Shown: positions 52,793-62,056 of the stretch, piece by piece
Layout of the letters: each line of letters opens with the position of its first letter
Position numbering within the stretch: position 1 is the first letter of the stretch
Assembly: GCF_023515995.1 (NCBI RefSeq)
Contig: NZ_CP097320.1
Location: 3,596,001 to 3,660,000, forward strand
DNA: 64,000 nt
Source of the DNA: Candidatus Mycobacterium methanotrophicum
GTDB lineage: Bacteria; Actinomycetota; Actinomycetes; Mycobacteriales; Mycobacteriaceae
Direction: 5' to 3'
The notes under the pieces: model-generated
What the model was told of the DNA's origin: nothing
Databases searched by the model: none
What the model saw: the letters and a program-made list of their open reading frames with translations, nothing else
Program-made: the position numbers and the translations under genes

Positions 52793-54379
52793 CTACAGCT
52801 CGCCGGCGTCGATCGCCTCCTTGACTTCCTGCGCGCGGGCCACCTGCGCGGCGCTGTAGCCGATGAGCAGAGAGACTCCACCGACGACAACGGCCACGCC
52901 GGCCATCCACAGCAGACCGTAGGTGTAGCCGTGGTCGAGCGCACGCAGCTGTGCCTTGTTCATGAATTTGACCGGGCCGGTTGTGCCACCCAGGTACAGC
53001 GTGCGCGACGTGATGACGGCCTGGATGACCGCCAAAACCACCGGGCCGCCGAGTTGCTGCAGCATCAGCGTGATCGCGGAGGTGGGTCCGATCCGGTCGA
53101 AGCCGACGCCGGCGATCGCCGAGAGCGCCAGCGGGATGATGATCATCCCGATCCCGATCCCGCCGACGGTGATCAGCACCACCAAGTCGAGGTAGGGCAT
53201 GCCGCCGTCGAGCGTCGAACCGTAGATCATCGCGCCCAGCAGCAGGATCCCGCCGCTGATCACCACGACCCGCGGCGGGAACCACGACACCAGCTGCGAG
53301 GAGCCAGCCATGCCGATGCCCAGCGCGATCGCGAACGGGATAAAGCCGACACCGGCTCGCAGCGCGCTGTAGCCCATGATGTCCTGCACGTACAGCCCGA
53401 TCGTGACGGTCAGGGTAAACAGCACGCCGCCGCCCAGGAAGATGGCCACGAAGGTGGCCAGCCGGTTGCGGTCGAAGAACAGGTCGAACGGGACGATCGG
53501 GTTCTCGGCGGTGCGCTCAATCATGGCGAACGCGATAAATGCAGCCAGGGCCACCGCGCCGGAACCGATGGTGGTAGCCGAGATCCAGCCCCTCTCGGGT
53601 CCCATCGAGAACGCGAAGACGGCGGCGGTACAGGTCAAGGTGGCCAGCACCGCTCCGGTGGCGTCCAGCTTCATCCGCTCCCGGTTGGTCTCCCGCAGCG
53701 TGGTGCGGGACAGGTAGAGCATCACCAGCCCGATCGGCACGTTGACCAGGAACGCCAAGCGCCACGACACCTCCGTCAGCGCACCGCCGACCACCAAGCC
53801 CATCACCGAGCCGACGCCGGTCATCGCGCCGAACACCGCCATCGCGGCGTTGCGCGCCGGCCCCTTGGGGAAGGTGGTAGCCACCAGCGCCAAGCCGGTC
53901 GGCGAGGCGATCGCGGCGCCGATGCCCTGCAGCAACCGGGCGGTGACCAGGGTGAAGTCGTCCCATGCGACACCGCACAGCGCGGAGGCGATGGTGAACA
54001 GCGCGACGCCGACGACGAAGGTGCGCTTGCGGCCGATGGTGTCGCCCAGGCGGCCGCCGAGCAGCATCAGTCCCCCGAAGGTCAGCACGTAGGCGGTGAT
54101 CACCCAGCTCCGCCCGGCATCCGAGAGGCCGAGCTCGTTCTGGATCTTAGGAAGCGCGACGATCGCGATGGTGCCGTCCATCGTCGCCATCAACTGCATC
54201 CCGCCGATCGCGATGACTGCAGCGATGAACCTCCACGAGAGCAGCCACGTCGGATAAGATCTGCTCGCGGAATTCACGGCGGTTTTAGCGGCGTGCACTG
54301 GGGGCATATGGACTTCTCGCTCCGAGGGTTCAGACGTCCATTCGTGGACAGCCCGCTCTGCGTCGTTGAGAGCCGTCAT
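52793..54379 (-). CDS. efpA: Essential MFS efflux protein EfpA
   Basis: This 528-residue, 14-helix major facilitator of the QacA/EmrB type has motif A-like GGRLGDTIGRKRTFVVG, motif C-like ARLLQGIGAAIASPTGLALV, and GPARNAAMAVFGAMTGVGSV. It exports drugs and probably lipids across the inner membrane; Rv2846c is induced by isoniazid. Length equals the orthologue (530). It lies between proS and cysG on the same strand with normal gaps. Confidence 0.95.
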   Translation of the reverse strand: MTALNDAERAVHEWTSEPSEREVHMPPVHAAKTAVNSASRSYPTWLLSWRFIAAVIAIGGMQLMATMDGTIAIVALPKIQNELGLSDAGRSWVITAYVLTFGGLMLLGGRLGDTIGRKRTFVVGVALFTIASALCGVAWDDFTLVTARLLQGIGAAIASPTGLALVATTFPKGPARNAAMAVFGAMTGVGSVMGLVVGGALTEVSWRLAFLVNVPIGLVMLYLSRTTLRETNRERMKLDATGAVLATLTCTAAVFAFSMGPERGWISATTIGSGAVALAAFIAFAMIERTAENPIVPFDLFFDRNRLATFVAIFLGGGVLFTLTVTIGLYVQDIMGYSALRAGVGFIPFAIALGIGMAGSSQLVSWFPPRVVVISGGILLLGAMIYGSTLDGGMPYLDLVVLITVGGIGIGMIIIPLALSAIAGVGFDRIGPTSAITLMLQQLGGPVVLAVIQAVITSRTLYLGGTTGPVKFMNKAQLRALDHGYTYGLLWMAGVAVVVGGVSLLIGYSAAQVARAQEVKEAIDAGEL

Positions 54380-54412
54380 AAGAACTTACCCTACAGTAGT
54401 CTTAGGAATCTT

Positions 54413-55624
54413 TTAAGCGCCGAATCCCGCTACCGTGCCGATCACGATGATCGCCGGGGGTCGAATTCCCTCTGAACGTATTTTTTCCGGTACGTCAGCG
54501 AGGGTGGCCCGCAAAACGTGCGCTGCGGCCGTCGTTCCCTGTTGGACCACCAGCACCGGCGTTTCCGCAGGTCGGCCGCCTTTCAGCAGGACCTCGGCGA
54601 AAAGCTCGACGCGCTCCACCGCCATCAGCAAAACGATGGTGCCCGACATCGCCGCTAATGCGTCCCAATTCACTAACGATTCGGGGTGCCCTGGCGCAAG
54701 GTGGCCGCTGACCACCACGAATTCGTGATTCGCGCCGCGGTGAGTGACCGGAACACCCACTGACGCGGGTACTGCTATGGCGCTCGTCACACCGGGCACG
54801 ACCGTCACCGGAACGCCGGCCTCGACGCACGCCAGCACTTCCTCGTATCCGCGGGCGAACACGAACGGATCGCCCCCCTTGAGGCGCACCACAAACCGTC
54901 CGGCGCGGGCGTGGGAGATCATGACCTCGTTGATGGCGTTCTGCGCCATCGCCCGTCCGTAGGGAATCTTGGCGGCGTCGATCACCTCGACGTGAGGGGG
55001 GAGCTCGGCGAGCAGCTCCGGGGGCGCCAGCCGGTCGGCGACGACGACGTCGGCCTGGGCGAGCAGACGCCGGCCGCGGACAGTGATCAGTTCCGGATCG
55101 CCGGGGCCCCCGCCGACCAGCGCCACCCCGCCATGCACGACGTCGCTGCTCTCGACGCTTTCGCCGGTGATGACCCCCCGCTGGAGCGCCTCGCGGATCG
55201 CCGAGCGGATCGCGGCGGAGCGGCGGTGCTCGCCGCCGGCCAAAACTCCCACCGACAGCCCCGCGTAGTCGAACGTAGCCGGGGTCACCGCGCTGCCCTC
55301 GACCGCGATATCGGCGCGCACGCAGAAGATTCGGCGCCGGTCAGCCTCGGCGACCACCGCCTCGTTCACCTGCGCGTCGTCGGTGGCCGCGATCGCATAC
55401 CAGGCACCCGCCAAGTCGCCGTCGCGATACTCCCGCAGCGACAAGGTGATTCCGCTCATCGCCTCGACCGCGCGGGTGGCCGTTCGGGTGATAACGTGGA
55501 TGCCGGCTCCGCTGGCGATCAGCAACGGAAGTCGGCGCTGAGCCACAGTGCCGCCGCCGACCACGATGACCTTCTTACCGGTCAGCCGCAAGCCGGCCAG
55601 ATAAGGATCCTCGGGCGACGTCAC
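54413..55624 (-). CDS. cysG: Siroheme synthase / uroporphyrinogen-III methyltransferase (CysG-like)
   Basis: This 403-residue fusion joins a precorrin-2 dehydrogenase/ferrochelatase half (GKKVIVVGGGTVAQRRLPLL, residues 15-34) to a SUMT methyltransferase half from about residue 168 (VALVGGGPGDPELITVRG, YGRAMAQNAINEVM, VRLKGGDPFVFARGYEE). It methylates uroporphyrinogen III at C2 and C7 and oxidises it, feeding siroheme and possibly cobalamin. Start overlaps cobB's stop as ATGA. Orthologue Rv2847c. Confidence 0.95.
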   Translation of the reverse strand: MTSPEDPYLAGLRLTGKKVIVVGGGTVAQRRLPLLIASGAGIHVITRTATRAVEAMSGITLSLREYRDGDLAGAWYAIAATDDAQVNEAVVAEADRRRIFCVRADIAVEGSAVTPATFDYAGLSVGVLAGGEHRRSAAIRSAIREALQRGVITGESVESSDVVHGGVALVGGGPGDPELITVRGRRLLAQADVVVADRLAPPELLAELPPHVEVIDAAKIPYGRAMAQNAINEVMISHARAGRFVVRLKGGDPFVFARGYEEVLACVEAGVPVTVVPGVTSAIAVPASVGVPVTHRGANHEFVVVSGHLAPGHPESLVNWDALAAMSGTIVLLMAVERVELFAEVLLKGGRPAETPVLVVQQGTTAAAHVLRATLADVPEKIRSEGIRPPAIIVIGTVAGFGA

Positions 55625-56997
55625 CCGCCGATTCTAGACTTTGCGGCAGCGTGAGCCACCAAGCGCGCCACCGCATCAGGGGTCGCAGCCGGGTGAGTGT
55701 GGAGATACGACGCGTGCACTCCCCCGTGCACCGCGCCATCGCGCACAGCGTCGCTGCGCTGACCCCGATACATCCACGCCGGCTGGTAGCCGCCGCTGAA
55801 TCTGACCGCGGTGCGGTGGAATTCGTGTCCGACCACCCGCTGGCCGGCACGGTAGGGAACCGAATCGGCCACCGCCACCGCGTCGCGATAGCCCAGCGTG
55901 AGCTGTTCGGTGAACGAGGCCGATCCGGCCAGCACGTCGCACATCGGATGCCCGTCGAGCTGGGAAACCAGGTACAGCAGTCCAGCGCATTCGGCCTGGA
56001 TCGGCGCACCGGCGGCAGCCAGTGCGTTGATCTGCCGGCGGGCCATGTCATTGCCGGACAGCTCGGCGGCGAACTGCTCGGGGAATCCGCCGGGCAGCAA
56101 CACCGCATCGGTACCGTCGGGCAGCGGGTCGACGAGCGGGTCGAACTCCGTGACGTCCGCGCCGCATGCCCGCACGAGTTCGGCATGTTCGGGGTAGCCG
56201 AAGCTGAACGCCTTCCCGCTGGCCAGCGCCACGTTGACCGGCGCTGCGACCGGTTGGCCCGCGGCGGTCGACGGGTCCCACGCCGGATCGGTGACAAGGC
56301 TTCGGGCGAGCCGCGATACTGCGCGCAGATCGACGTGGCGGGCGATCAGCGTCGTCATCGCCTCGACCGCGGCATCAGCCCGCCGCTCGTACTCGACAGC
56401 GGTCACCAGGCCCAGATACCTTGACGGCACTTCTAGTTCATCGCGGCGCGGAATCGCGCCCAGCACCGGGACACCGGCCTGCTCGCACGCCTGCCGCAAC
56501 ACCTGCTCATGGCGCGCCGAACCCACCCGGTTGAGAATGACACCGGCGATGCGCGTCGCGCTGTCGAACGTCGAAAACCCATGCAGCAGCGCGGCGATGC
56601 TGTGGCTTTGGCCCCGGGCATCCACCACCAGGATGACCGGGAGGCCCAGCAGACCAGCGACATGCGCGGAGGACCCGGATGCCGGTATGCGCGCTTGCGC
56701 GTCGATGCGGCCGTCGAAAAGACCCATCACCCCTTCGATCACGGCGATGTCGGCACCTGCGGCGCCGTGCGCGTACAGCGGCCCAATCAGCTTCTCCCCG
56801 ACCAGGACTGGGTCCAAGTTGCGGCTGACGCGCCCGGCGGCCAGCGCGTGATATCCCGGGTCGACGAAGTCCGGGCCGACCTTGAAAGGCGCGACGGCAT
56901 GGCCTGCCTGTCGCAGCGCGCCGATCAGCCCCGTCGCGACGGTGGTTTTTCCGCTGCCCGACGCGGGCGCGGCGACCATGACGGCGGGGACACTCAC
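55621..56997 (-). CDS. cobB: Cobyrinate / hydrogenobyrinate a,c-diamide synthase
   Basis: This 458-residue ATP- and glutamine-dependent amidase makes the a,c-diamide in cobalamin synthesis. N-terminal P-loop VMVAAPASGSGKTTVATGL; C-terminal glutaminase with the nucleophile in QAECAGLLYLVS and a late HGGVHASYLHTH. GTG 56997 (SVPAVMVAAPASG) is chosen; the longer frame to 57123 runs through an intergenic palindromic repeat and into cobO. Orthologue Rv2848c (457). Confidence 0.94.
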   Translation of the reverse strand: MSVPAVMVAAPASGSGKTTVATGLIGALRQAGHAVAPFKVGPDFVDPGYHALAAGRVSRNLDPVLVGEKLIGPLYAHGAAGADIAVIEGVMGLFDGRIDAQARIPASGSSAHVAGLLGLPVILVVDARGQSHSIAALLHGFSTFDSATRIAGVILNRVGSARHEQVLRQACEQAGVPVLGAIPRRDELEVPSRYLGLVTAVEYERRADAAVEAMTTLIARHVDLRAVSRLARSLVTDPAWDPSTAAGQPVAAPVNVALASGKAFSFGYPEHAELVRACGADVTEFDPLVDPLPDGTDAVLLPGGFPEQFAAELSGNDMARRQINALAAAGAPIQAECAGLLYLVSQLDGHPMCDVLAGSASFTEQLTLGYRDAVAVADSVPYRAGQRVVGHEFHRTAVRFSGGYQPAWMYRGQRSDAVRDGAVHGGVHASYLHTHPAATPDAVARLVAHAAAKSRIGG

Positions 56998-57013
56998 GCT
57001 CTGCCCCACGTGC

Positions 57014-57074
57014 GTGAGCGCGCGCAAAATGACAGTCGCGGCGGCGTGTCGGCGTACAAACACGCGCGCTCGCG
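57014..57074. repeat. 61-bp intergenic palindromic repeat, copy 3
   Basis: In the 88-base cobB-cobO gap; reverse complement is strongly similar to the copy at 12727-12787, including CATTTTGCGC and CGACACGCC. It occupies most of the gap of an operon. Confidence 0.8.
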
Positions 57075-57085
57075 GCAACGTGGGG

Positions 57086-57700
57086 TCACCATTCGATGCC
57101 CTTCTGCCCTTTGCGGCCGGCATCCATCGGGTGCTTGACCTTGGTCATCTCGGTGACCAGATCGGCGACTTCGAGCAGACGCGGCGGAGCGTCACGACCG
57201 GTGATCACCACATGCTGATTGCCCGGTCGCGTCAGCAGGGTTTCCGCCACCTCGTCGACGTCGATCCAGCCCCACTTCAGCGGATAGGTGAACTCGTCGA
57301 GCACGTAGAAGTCGTGCTGCGCAGCGGCCAGCCGACGGCTGATCTCGGCCCAGCCGTCGGCGGCCGCCGCGGCATGGTCGTCGCCGCCGCCGGTCTTACG
57401 CGTCCAGGACCAGCCGGCGCCCATCTTCTGCCATTCCACCGGGCCACCCAGCCCGTGCTCCTCGTGCAGTCGCCCCAGCTGGTGGAACGCCGCCTCCTCG
57501 CCGACCTTCCACCTGGCGCTCTTGACGAACTGGAACACCGCGACGCTCAAGCCCGAATTCCATGCCCGCAACGCCATTCCGAAGGCGGCCGTCGACTTTC
57601 CTTTGCCGGTACCCGTGTGCACTGCCAGCACCGGCACGTTGCGTCGGGCCCGGGTGGTCAGGCCGTCGTCGGGGACGGAAAGCGGACGGCCCTGCGGCAT
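57086..57700 (-). CDS. cobO: Corrinoid adenosyltransferase CobO
   Basis: This 204-residue CobA/BtuR-type enzyme transfers adenosyl from ATP to cob(I)yrinate diamide. It has the P-loop VHTGTGKGKSTAAFGMALR, FQFVKSARWKVGEEAAF and DEFTYPLKWGWIDVDEV and PRLLEVADLVTEM. It stands between the chelatase and cobB as in Rv2849c. ATG 57700; 21 bases from the chelatase stop. Confidence 0.95.
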   Translation of the reverse strand: MPQGRPLSVPDDGLTTRARRNVPVLAVHTGTGKGKSTAAFGMALRAWNSGLSVAVFQFVKSARWKVGEEAAFHQLGRLHEEHGLGGPVEWQKMGAGWSWTRKTGGGDDHAAAAADGWAEISRRLAAAQHDFYVLDEFTYPLKWGWIDVDEVAETLLTRPGNQHVVITGRDAPPRLLEVADLVTEMTKVKHPMDAGRKGQKGIEW

Positions 57701-57721
57701 GAGCGCTTACCTCTCGGCGAT

Positions 57722-59560
57722 TCAGGCCGCGCTGCGCACGACATAGGTCAGATGATCGGCTCGCAAGTGCTCGAGCCGCACCGACGGCGCACCCAGCTGC
57801 GCCGCCAGCTGCTGGGCCAGCCCAAGCCGCACATACGACGTTTCACAATCGACGACGACCGCGGCGGCGCCTTCGGCGACGATGAGCGCCGCCGCAGACC
57901 CGCTGCGGCCCAACGGGTCCCGTCCCGCGTTGGCCCGGCCGTCGGTGAGCACCACCACCAAGGCGCGCCGCGACCGGTCACGGACCTTCTCGCGGACCAC
58001 CAGTTCGCGTGCGGCGAGCAGACCTTCCGCGAGCGGCGTTTGGCCGCCGGTGTCAAAACGCGACAGCCGGCGCGCCGCGATGTGCGCCGATGCCGTCGGC
58101 GGCAGCAGCAGCTGCGCGTCCTGCCCGCGGAAGGTGATCACGGCGACCTTGTCGCGGCGCTGATAGGCGTCGCGCAACAGCGACAACGTGGCGCCGCTGA
58201 CTGCGGCCATCCGGTCGCGGGCCGCCATCGATCCCGATGCGTCGACGACGAAGATGACCAGGTTGCCCTCGCGGCCTTCCCGTACCGCTCGGCGGACATC
58301 GCCGGGCCCTAGCCGCAGTCGCCCGGCCCCCTCGGCGCGCCCAGCGGCGGCCAACACCGTGGCGAACAGATGCAGGCCGTACCCGGCCGTATCGTCTTCG
58401 GTGGCGGCCACCGCGGCACCGGTTGCGTTGCGGGCCCGCGACCGACGCCCCGGCGCACCCGCGCCCACGCCGGGCACCGTCAGCGCGCGGGTGCGAAACG
58501 TCGCCGACGGTGACGCACTGGGCCTCGATGTTTGTGGGCGCGACGAATTCAGCTGCGGCTCAGCATCGTTCATGCCTTGTCCGGCGCCGGGCGGGTCAGG
58601 TTCGGGATCGGGGTCATCGGGCGGCCCGGCCAGGTCCGGGTCGGCGGCGGCTAACGCCGCGTCGAGTTGGCCCGGGTCGATTCCGGGATCGTCGAACGGG
58701 TCGCGGCGGCGGCGGTGCGGCAGCGCCAACTCGGCTGCCACCCGGATATCGTCTTCGCCCACCGTGTCACGGCCACACCAGGCGGCGTGCGCAACCGCGG
58801 TCCGGGCGATCACCAGGTCAGCGCGCATGCCATCGACGTCGAACGCGGCGCACAGCGCAGCGATCCGCCGTAACTCCTTGTCCGGCAACGTCACACCGCC
58901 GACAAGCCGGCGCGCGGAGGCGATCCGGCGGGCCAGCTCGGCGTCGTCGGCGGCGTAGCGCTGCGCGAAAGCGTCCGGGTCGGCCTCGTAATCCATTCGC
59001 TGCCGGACAACCTGGCTCCGCACATCGACGTCGCGAGACGCATGCACGTCGACGGTGAGCCCGAACCGGTCCAGCAGCTGCGGGCGCAGCTCGCCTTCTT
59101 CGGGATTCATCGTGCCGATCAAGACAAACCGTGCCTCGTGCGAATGCGAAATCCCGTCGCGCTCAACATGCACCCGCCCCATCGCGGCGGCATCCAGCAG
59201 CAAATCGACCAGGTGGTCGGGCAGCAGGTTGACCTCGTCGACATAGAGCACACCGCCGTGGGCGCGGGCCAGCAGCCCCGGTGAAAACGCGTGCTCGCCG
59301 TCGCGCAATACCCGCTGCAGATCCAGCGAACCGACCACCCGGTCCTCGGTGGCGCCGATCGGGAGCTCGACCAGACGCGCGTCGGCCGAGCCATCCGCCG
59401 TCGACAGCAGCGCGGCCAGGCCACGCACGGCCGTCGACTTGGCGGTGCCCTTCTCGCCACGGATCAGCACGCCACCGACCTCCGGGCGCACCGCACACAA
59501 AATCAGCGCCAGCCGCAGCTGGTCGTGGCCGACGATCGCGCTGAACGGGTACGTTTTCAC
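57722..59560 (-). CDS. Magnesium/cobalt chelatase ChlI-ChlD fusion
   Basis: This 612-residue protein joins an AAA+ ChlI half (GVLIRGEKGTAKSTAVRGLA Walker A; GVLYVDEVNLLPDHLVD Walker B; TMNPEEGELRPQLLDRFGL) to a VWA ChlD half (FVVDASGSMAARDRM MIDAS, with GQTPLAEGLLA). The middle holds an acidic Asp/Pro linker. Rv2850c has this build; in a cobalamin cluster it likely helps cobalt insertion with a CobN-type partner. GTG 59560 overlaps the GNAT stop as GTGA. Confidence 0.93.
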   Translation of the reverse strand: MKTYPFSAIVGHDQLRLALILCAVRPEVGGVLIRGEKGTAKSTAVRGLAALLSTADGSADARLVELPIGATEDRVVGSLDLQRVLRDGEHAFSPGLLARAHGGVLYVDEVNLLPDHLVDLLLDAAAMGRVHVERDGISHSHEARFVLIGTMNPEEGELRPQLLDRFGLTVDVHASRDVDVRSQVVRQRMDYEADPDAFAQRYAADDAELARRIASARRLVGGVTLPDKELRRIAALCAAFDVDGMRADLVIARTAVAHAAWCGRDTVGEDDIRVAAELALPHRRRRDPFDDPGIDPGQLDAALAAADPDLAGPPDDPDPEPDPPGAGQGMNDAEPQLNSSRPQTSRPSASPSATFRTRALTVPGVGAGAPGRRSRARNATGAAVAATEDDTAGYGLHLFATVLAAAGRAEGAGRLRLGPGDVRRAVREGREGNLVIFVVDASGSMAARDRMAAVSGATLSLLRDAYQRRDKVAVITFRGQDAQLLLPPTASAHIAARRLSRFDTGGQTPLAEGLLAARELVVREKVRDRSRRALVVVLTDGRANAGRDPLGRSGSAAALIVAEGAAAVVVDCETSYVRLGLAQQLAAQLGAPSVRLEHLRADHLTYVVRSAA

Positions 59561-60021
59561 AGCTGCCCCGCGAAACCCGGTTTGACCATCGGCACGTGCG
59601 GAACGCCGTCGTCGACGAAGTCGTCGCCGTCCCGGACGAATCCGTGCTGGGCATACATGTCCGTCAAATAGGTCTGCGCGTCGATGCGGCAAGGATAGTC
59701 GCCGACCTCGGCCAGCGCCGCGTCAAGCAGCCGAGTGGTGTGGCCCTGACCGCGCACACTGCGTTCGGTGCACAACCGCCCAAGCCGAAATGCCTTCTTC
59801 CCGCCCGCGTGTTCTTCCATCAACCGCAGGGTGCAGATCACCGCGCCGTCGGGGGCTTGCAGCCAAAAATGCCGGGTTTCGGCGAGCAGATCACGCCCGT
59901 CCAATTCGGGATAGGGGCGGGCCTGTTCCACCACGAAGACCTCCACTCTCAGCTTGAGCAGCGCGTAAAGTGTCGCAACGTCAAGGTCTTTGGCCCACGC
60001 GCGGTGCAACGTCGCAGTCAT
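59557..60021 (-). CDS. GNAT-family acetyltransferase (ElaA-like, Rv2851c)
   Basis: A 154-residue GCN5-type transferase: TLYALLKLRVEVFVVEQARP, ICTLRLMEEHAGGKKAFRLG and the acetyl-CoA loop VRGQGHTTRLL (Q/R-x-x-G-x-G/A), then the DMYAQHGFVRDGDDF ending. The LRVEVFVVEQ start is typical of ElaA. Acceptor unknown. Its start is supplied by the MIRU-type element, and it overlaps the chelatase by four bases. Confidence 0.92.
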   Translation of the reverse strand: MTATLHRAWAKDLDVATLYALLKLRVEVFVVEQARPYPELDGRDLLAETRHFWLQAPDGAVICTLRLMEEHAGGKKAFRLGRLCTERSVRGQGHTTRLLDAALAEVGDYPCRIDAQTYLTDMYAQHGFVRDGDDFVDDGVPHVPMVKPGFAGQL

Positions 60022-60074
60022 GCGCGTCGCTGCTCCTCACCGCTTGGCGCTGCATCGTCGCGGACGCGGGTCAT
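60018..60074 (-). repeat. MIRU-type coupling element between mqo and GNAT gene
   Basis: The 57 bases form an 18-codon mini-frame (MTRVRDDAAPSGEEQRRA, then TGA). Its ATG overlaps the mqo stop and its TGA overlaps the GNAT start, both as ATGA. Sequence matches the MIRU core (CGCGACGATGCAG, GGTGAGGAGCAGCG). Confidence 0.88.
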
Positions 60075-61573
60075 GACGCGCCCGCCGGGTCGTCCAGCCG
60101 CAGCGCCTTGGCGCCCCATGACCACACCTCTTCGAACAGCCCCGGTTCCTCGCAGAGGGTGGCTCCTAACGACGGCACCATGTCTTTGAGGGTAGGCAGC
60201 CACGCCTGATACCGGCCGGGAAAGCAGCGGGCCAACACGTCGAGCATCGCCGACACCGCCGTCGAGGCCCCCGGTGACGCTCCCAGCAGACCGGCGATGC
60301 TGCCGTCGGCGGCACTTAGCACCGTGGTGTCGAATTCGAGTTCCCCACGTCTGCGCTTGGTGGGCCGAATCACCTGCACCCGCTGACCGGCCGTCGTCAG
60401 CTCCCAATCGGAATCCACTGCGCTGGGCACGAATTCGCGCAGCCAACGGACCCGGTCGGAATGCGAAAGCCGCAGCTGGCCGATCAAGTAGTTGACCAGT
60501 TTCCTCTGTGTGACGCCGACGCTGATCATGACCGCCAGGTTGCCCGGCCTGATGGAGCGGGGCAGATCGGTGATATGGCCGTGCTTGAGGAATTTCGGCG
60601 ACCACCCGGCGAAGGGCCCGAACAGCAGCCAGGGCTTGTCGTTGACAATCCGCGCGTCGAGATGTGCCGCCGTCATCGCCGGCGCGCCGACCGCGGGTAA
60701 GCCGTAGACCTTCGCCCGGTGCCCAGCGGCGATCGCGGGTCTGCCGCTGCGCAAAAACTTGCCGGCGATCGGGAAACCGCCGAATCCCTTGGCTTCTGCG
60801 ATGCCGGACTTCTGCAGCAGCGGCAACGCCTGCCCGCCGCCACCGACGAACACGAATTTGGCGGTCAGCTTGCGGTTTTCGCCGGTGTGGCGGTTGCGAA
60901 CGGTCAGCGTCCAGCTGCCGTCATGCTGACGGGACAGGTTGCGCACCTCGTGACCGAACAACGCCGCCGTCCCGTTGCGCACGCAAAAGCCGATGAGTTG
61001 CCGGCACAGGGCACCGAAGTCGACGTCGGTGCCATCGGCGGCCCAATCCAGCGCGAACGGTTCGGAAAAGTCGCGTTTGGCGGCCATCAACGGCAGCCGG
61101 CGGGCGAACTCGTCGGCGTCGTCGATCCATTCGCTGCGAGCAAACAGTGGATTAGGCGCCAACGCCTCGCGGCGGCGGCGCAGATAGTCGACACGATCGG
61201 CGCCCTGCACAAAGCTGACATGCGGAACCGGGCGCAGAAAGCCGCGCACATCCGACAGGATGCCGTTTTCGGCCGCATAAGCCCAGAACTGACGGGTGAG
61301 CTGGAATCGCTCGTTGACGCGCACCGCTTTGCTGACGTCGACCGAGCCGTCCGGCTGCTGGGGTGTGTAAAACAGCTCGCAGAGCCCGGAATGTCCAGTG
61401 CCTGCGTTATTCCACGCGTCGCTGCTCTCGGCCCCGGCCGCGTCCAGCCGCTCCACCAAAGTGATCGACCACCCGGGCTCCAGCCGCCGCAACAACACGC
61501 TCAGGGTGGCGCTCATGATGCCCGCCCCGACCAACACCACATCGGCCTTCGCGGTTGCCGCTGGGTCTGACAC
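60071..61573 (-). CDS. mqo: Malate:quinone oxidoreductase
   Basis: This 500-residue FAD enzyme at the membrane oxidises malate to oxaloacetate and reduces menaquinone. FAD site KADVVLVGAGIMSATLSVLL near the start; NNAGTGHSGLCELFYTPQ is the family hallmark; FVFVGGGGQALPLLQKSGI and GYFPIAGKF-like GGFPIAGKFLR follow. GTG 61573. Orthologue Rv2852c (493 residues). Confidence 0.97.
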   Translation of the reverse strand: MSDPAATAKADVVLVGAGIMSATLSVLLRRLEPGWSITLVERLDAAGAESSDAWNNAGTGHSGLCELFYTPQQPDGSVDVSKAVRVNERFQLTRQFWAYAAENGILSDVRGFLRPVPHVSFVQGADRVDYLRRRREALAPNPLFARSEWIDDADEFARRLPLMAAKRDFSEPFALDWAADGTDVDFGALCRQLIGFCVRNGTAALFGHEVRNLSRQHDGSWTLTVRNRHTGENRKLTAKFVFVGGGGQALPLLQKSGIAEAKGFGGFPIAGKFLRSGRPAIAAGHRAKVYGLPAVGAPAMTAAHLDARIVNDKPWLLFGPFAGWSPKFLKHGHITDLPRSIRPGNLAVMISVGVTQRKLVNYLIGQLRLSHSDRVRWLREFVPSAVDSDWELTTAGQRVQVIRPTKRRRGELEFDTTVLSAADGSIAGLLGASPGASTAVSAMLDVLARCFPGRYQAWLPTLKDMVPSLGATLCEEPGLFEEVWSWGAKALRLDDPAGAS

Positions 61574-61680
61574 CGGGTTGCTGGTCCTTACCTGCTCGCG
61601 TGAACGGGCCGCATTCCACCCTATCCCGCGGCGACGGATTCAACACCGGTGTCGCCGCCTATGCCGCCCGCATCATCCTG

Positions 61681-61890
61681 ATGGCCCTAGGATGCGCTCC
61701 AATCCGCGACGTGCCCGAGGACGTCCATGCCGCCCTGCGTTCGAAGGCCGCTGCGGTCGGGCTCTCCCTGTCGGAGTACATGCTGCGGGAAGCAACCCGG
61801 GTGGCTGAGCGCCCAGCCATCGCCGATGTGTTGCGCCGCAACGAACGACGGGAATGGGGTGTGGCGCCCGGCGAGGCGGTCGCCGTCGGT
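61681..61890 (+). pseudogene. VapB (FitA-like) antitoxin, orphan with altered tail
   Basis: ATG 61681 reads MALGCAPIRDVPEDVHAALR and SKAAAVGLSLSEYMLREATR, then VAERPAIADVLRRNERREWG, a normal FitA/VapB antitoxin for about 65 residues. After VAPGEAVAV the frame continues (open to 62118) in sequence unlike any antitoxin, and no PIN toxin follows; the next gene is the unrelated Rv2854-like hydrolase. Start region may carry a small change (normally MA..IRDVPEDV). Confidence 0.7.
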
Positions 61891-62056
61891 CGCTGCGACT
61901 CGCCCGTTTCCGAATCCACCTCGCCCGATACGAGGCAAGTATTGAGCAGCCGGTGCCGAGTAGCTTGTGCACGGACGGCGGCAACGGCTTGCGCTCCGCC
62001 GGCCCGGTCGTTTTGGCTCGACCCGGCTGAATCTCGCACGCTTTACGCTGGCGTGC

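Noticed and set aside
56998..57123. Longer cobB reading through the 61-bp repeat into cobO
   Set aside because: The extra residues are repeat-derived and unlike CobB; the P-loop is at the usual distance from GTG 56997.
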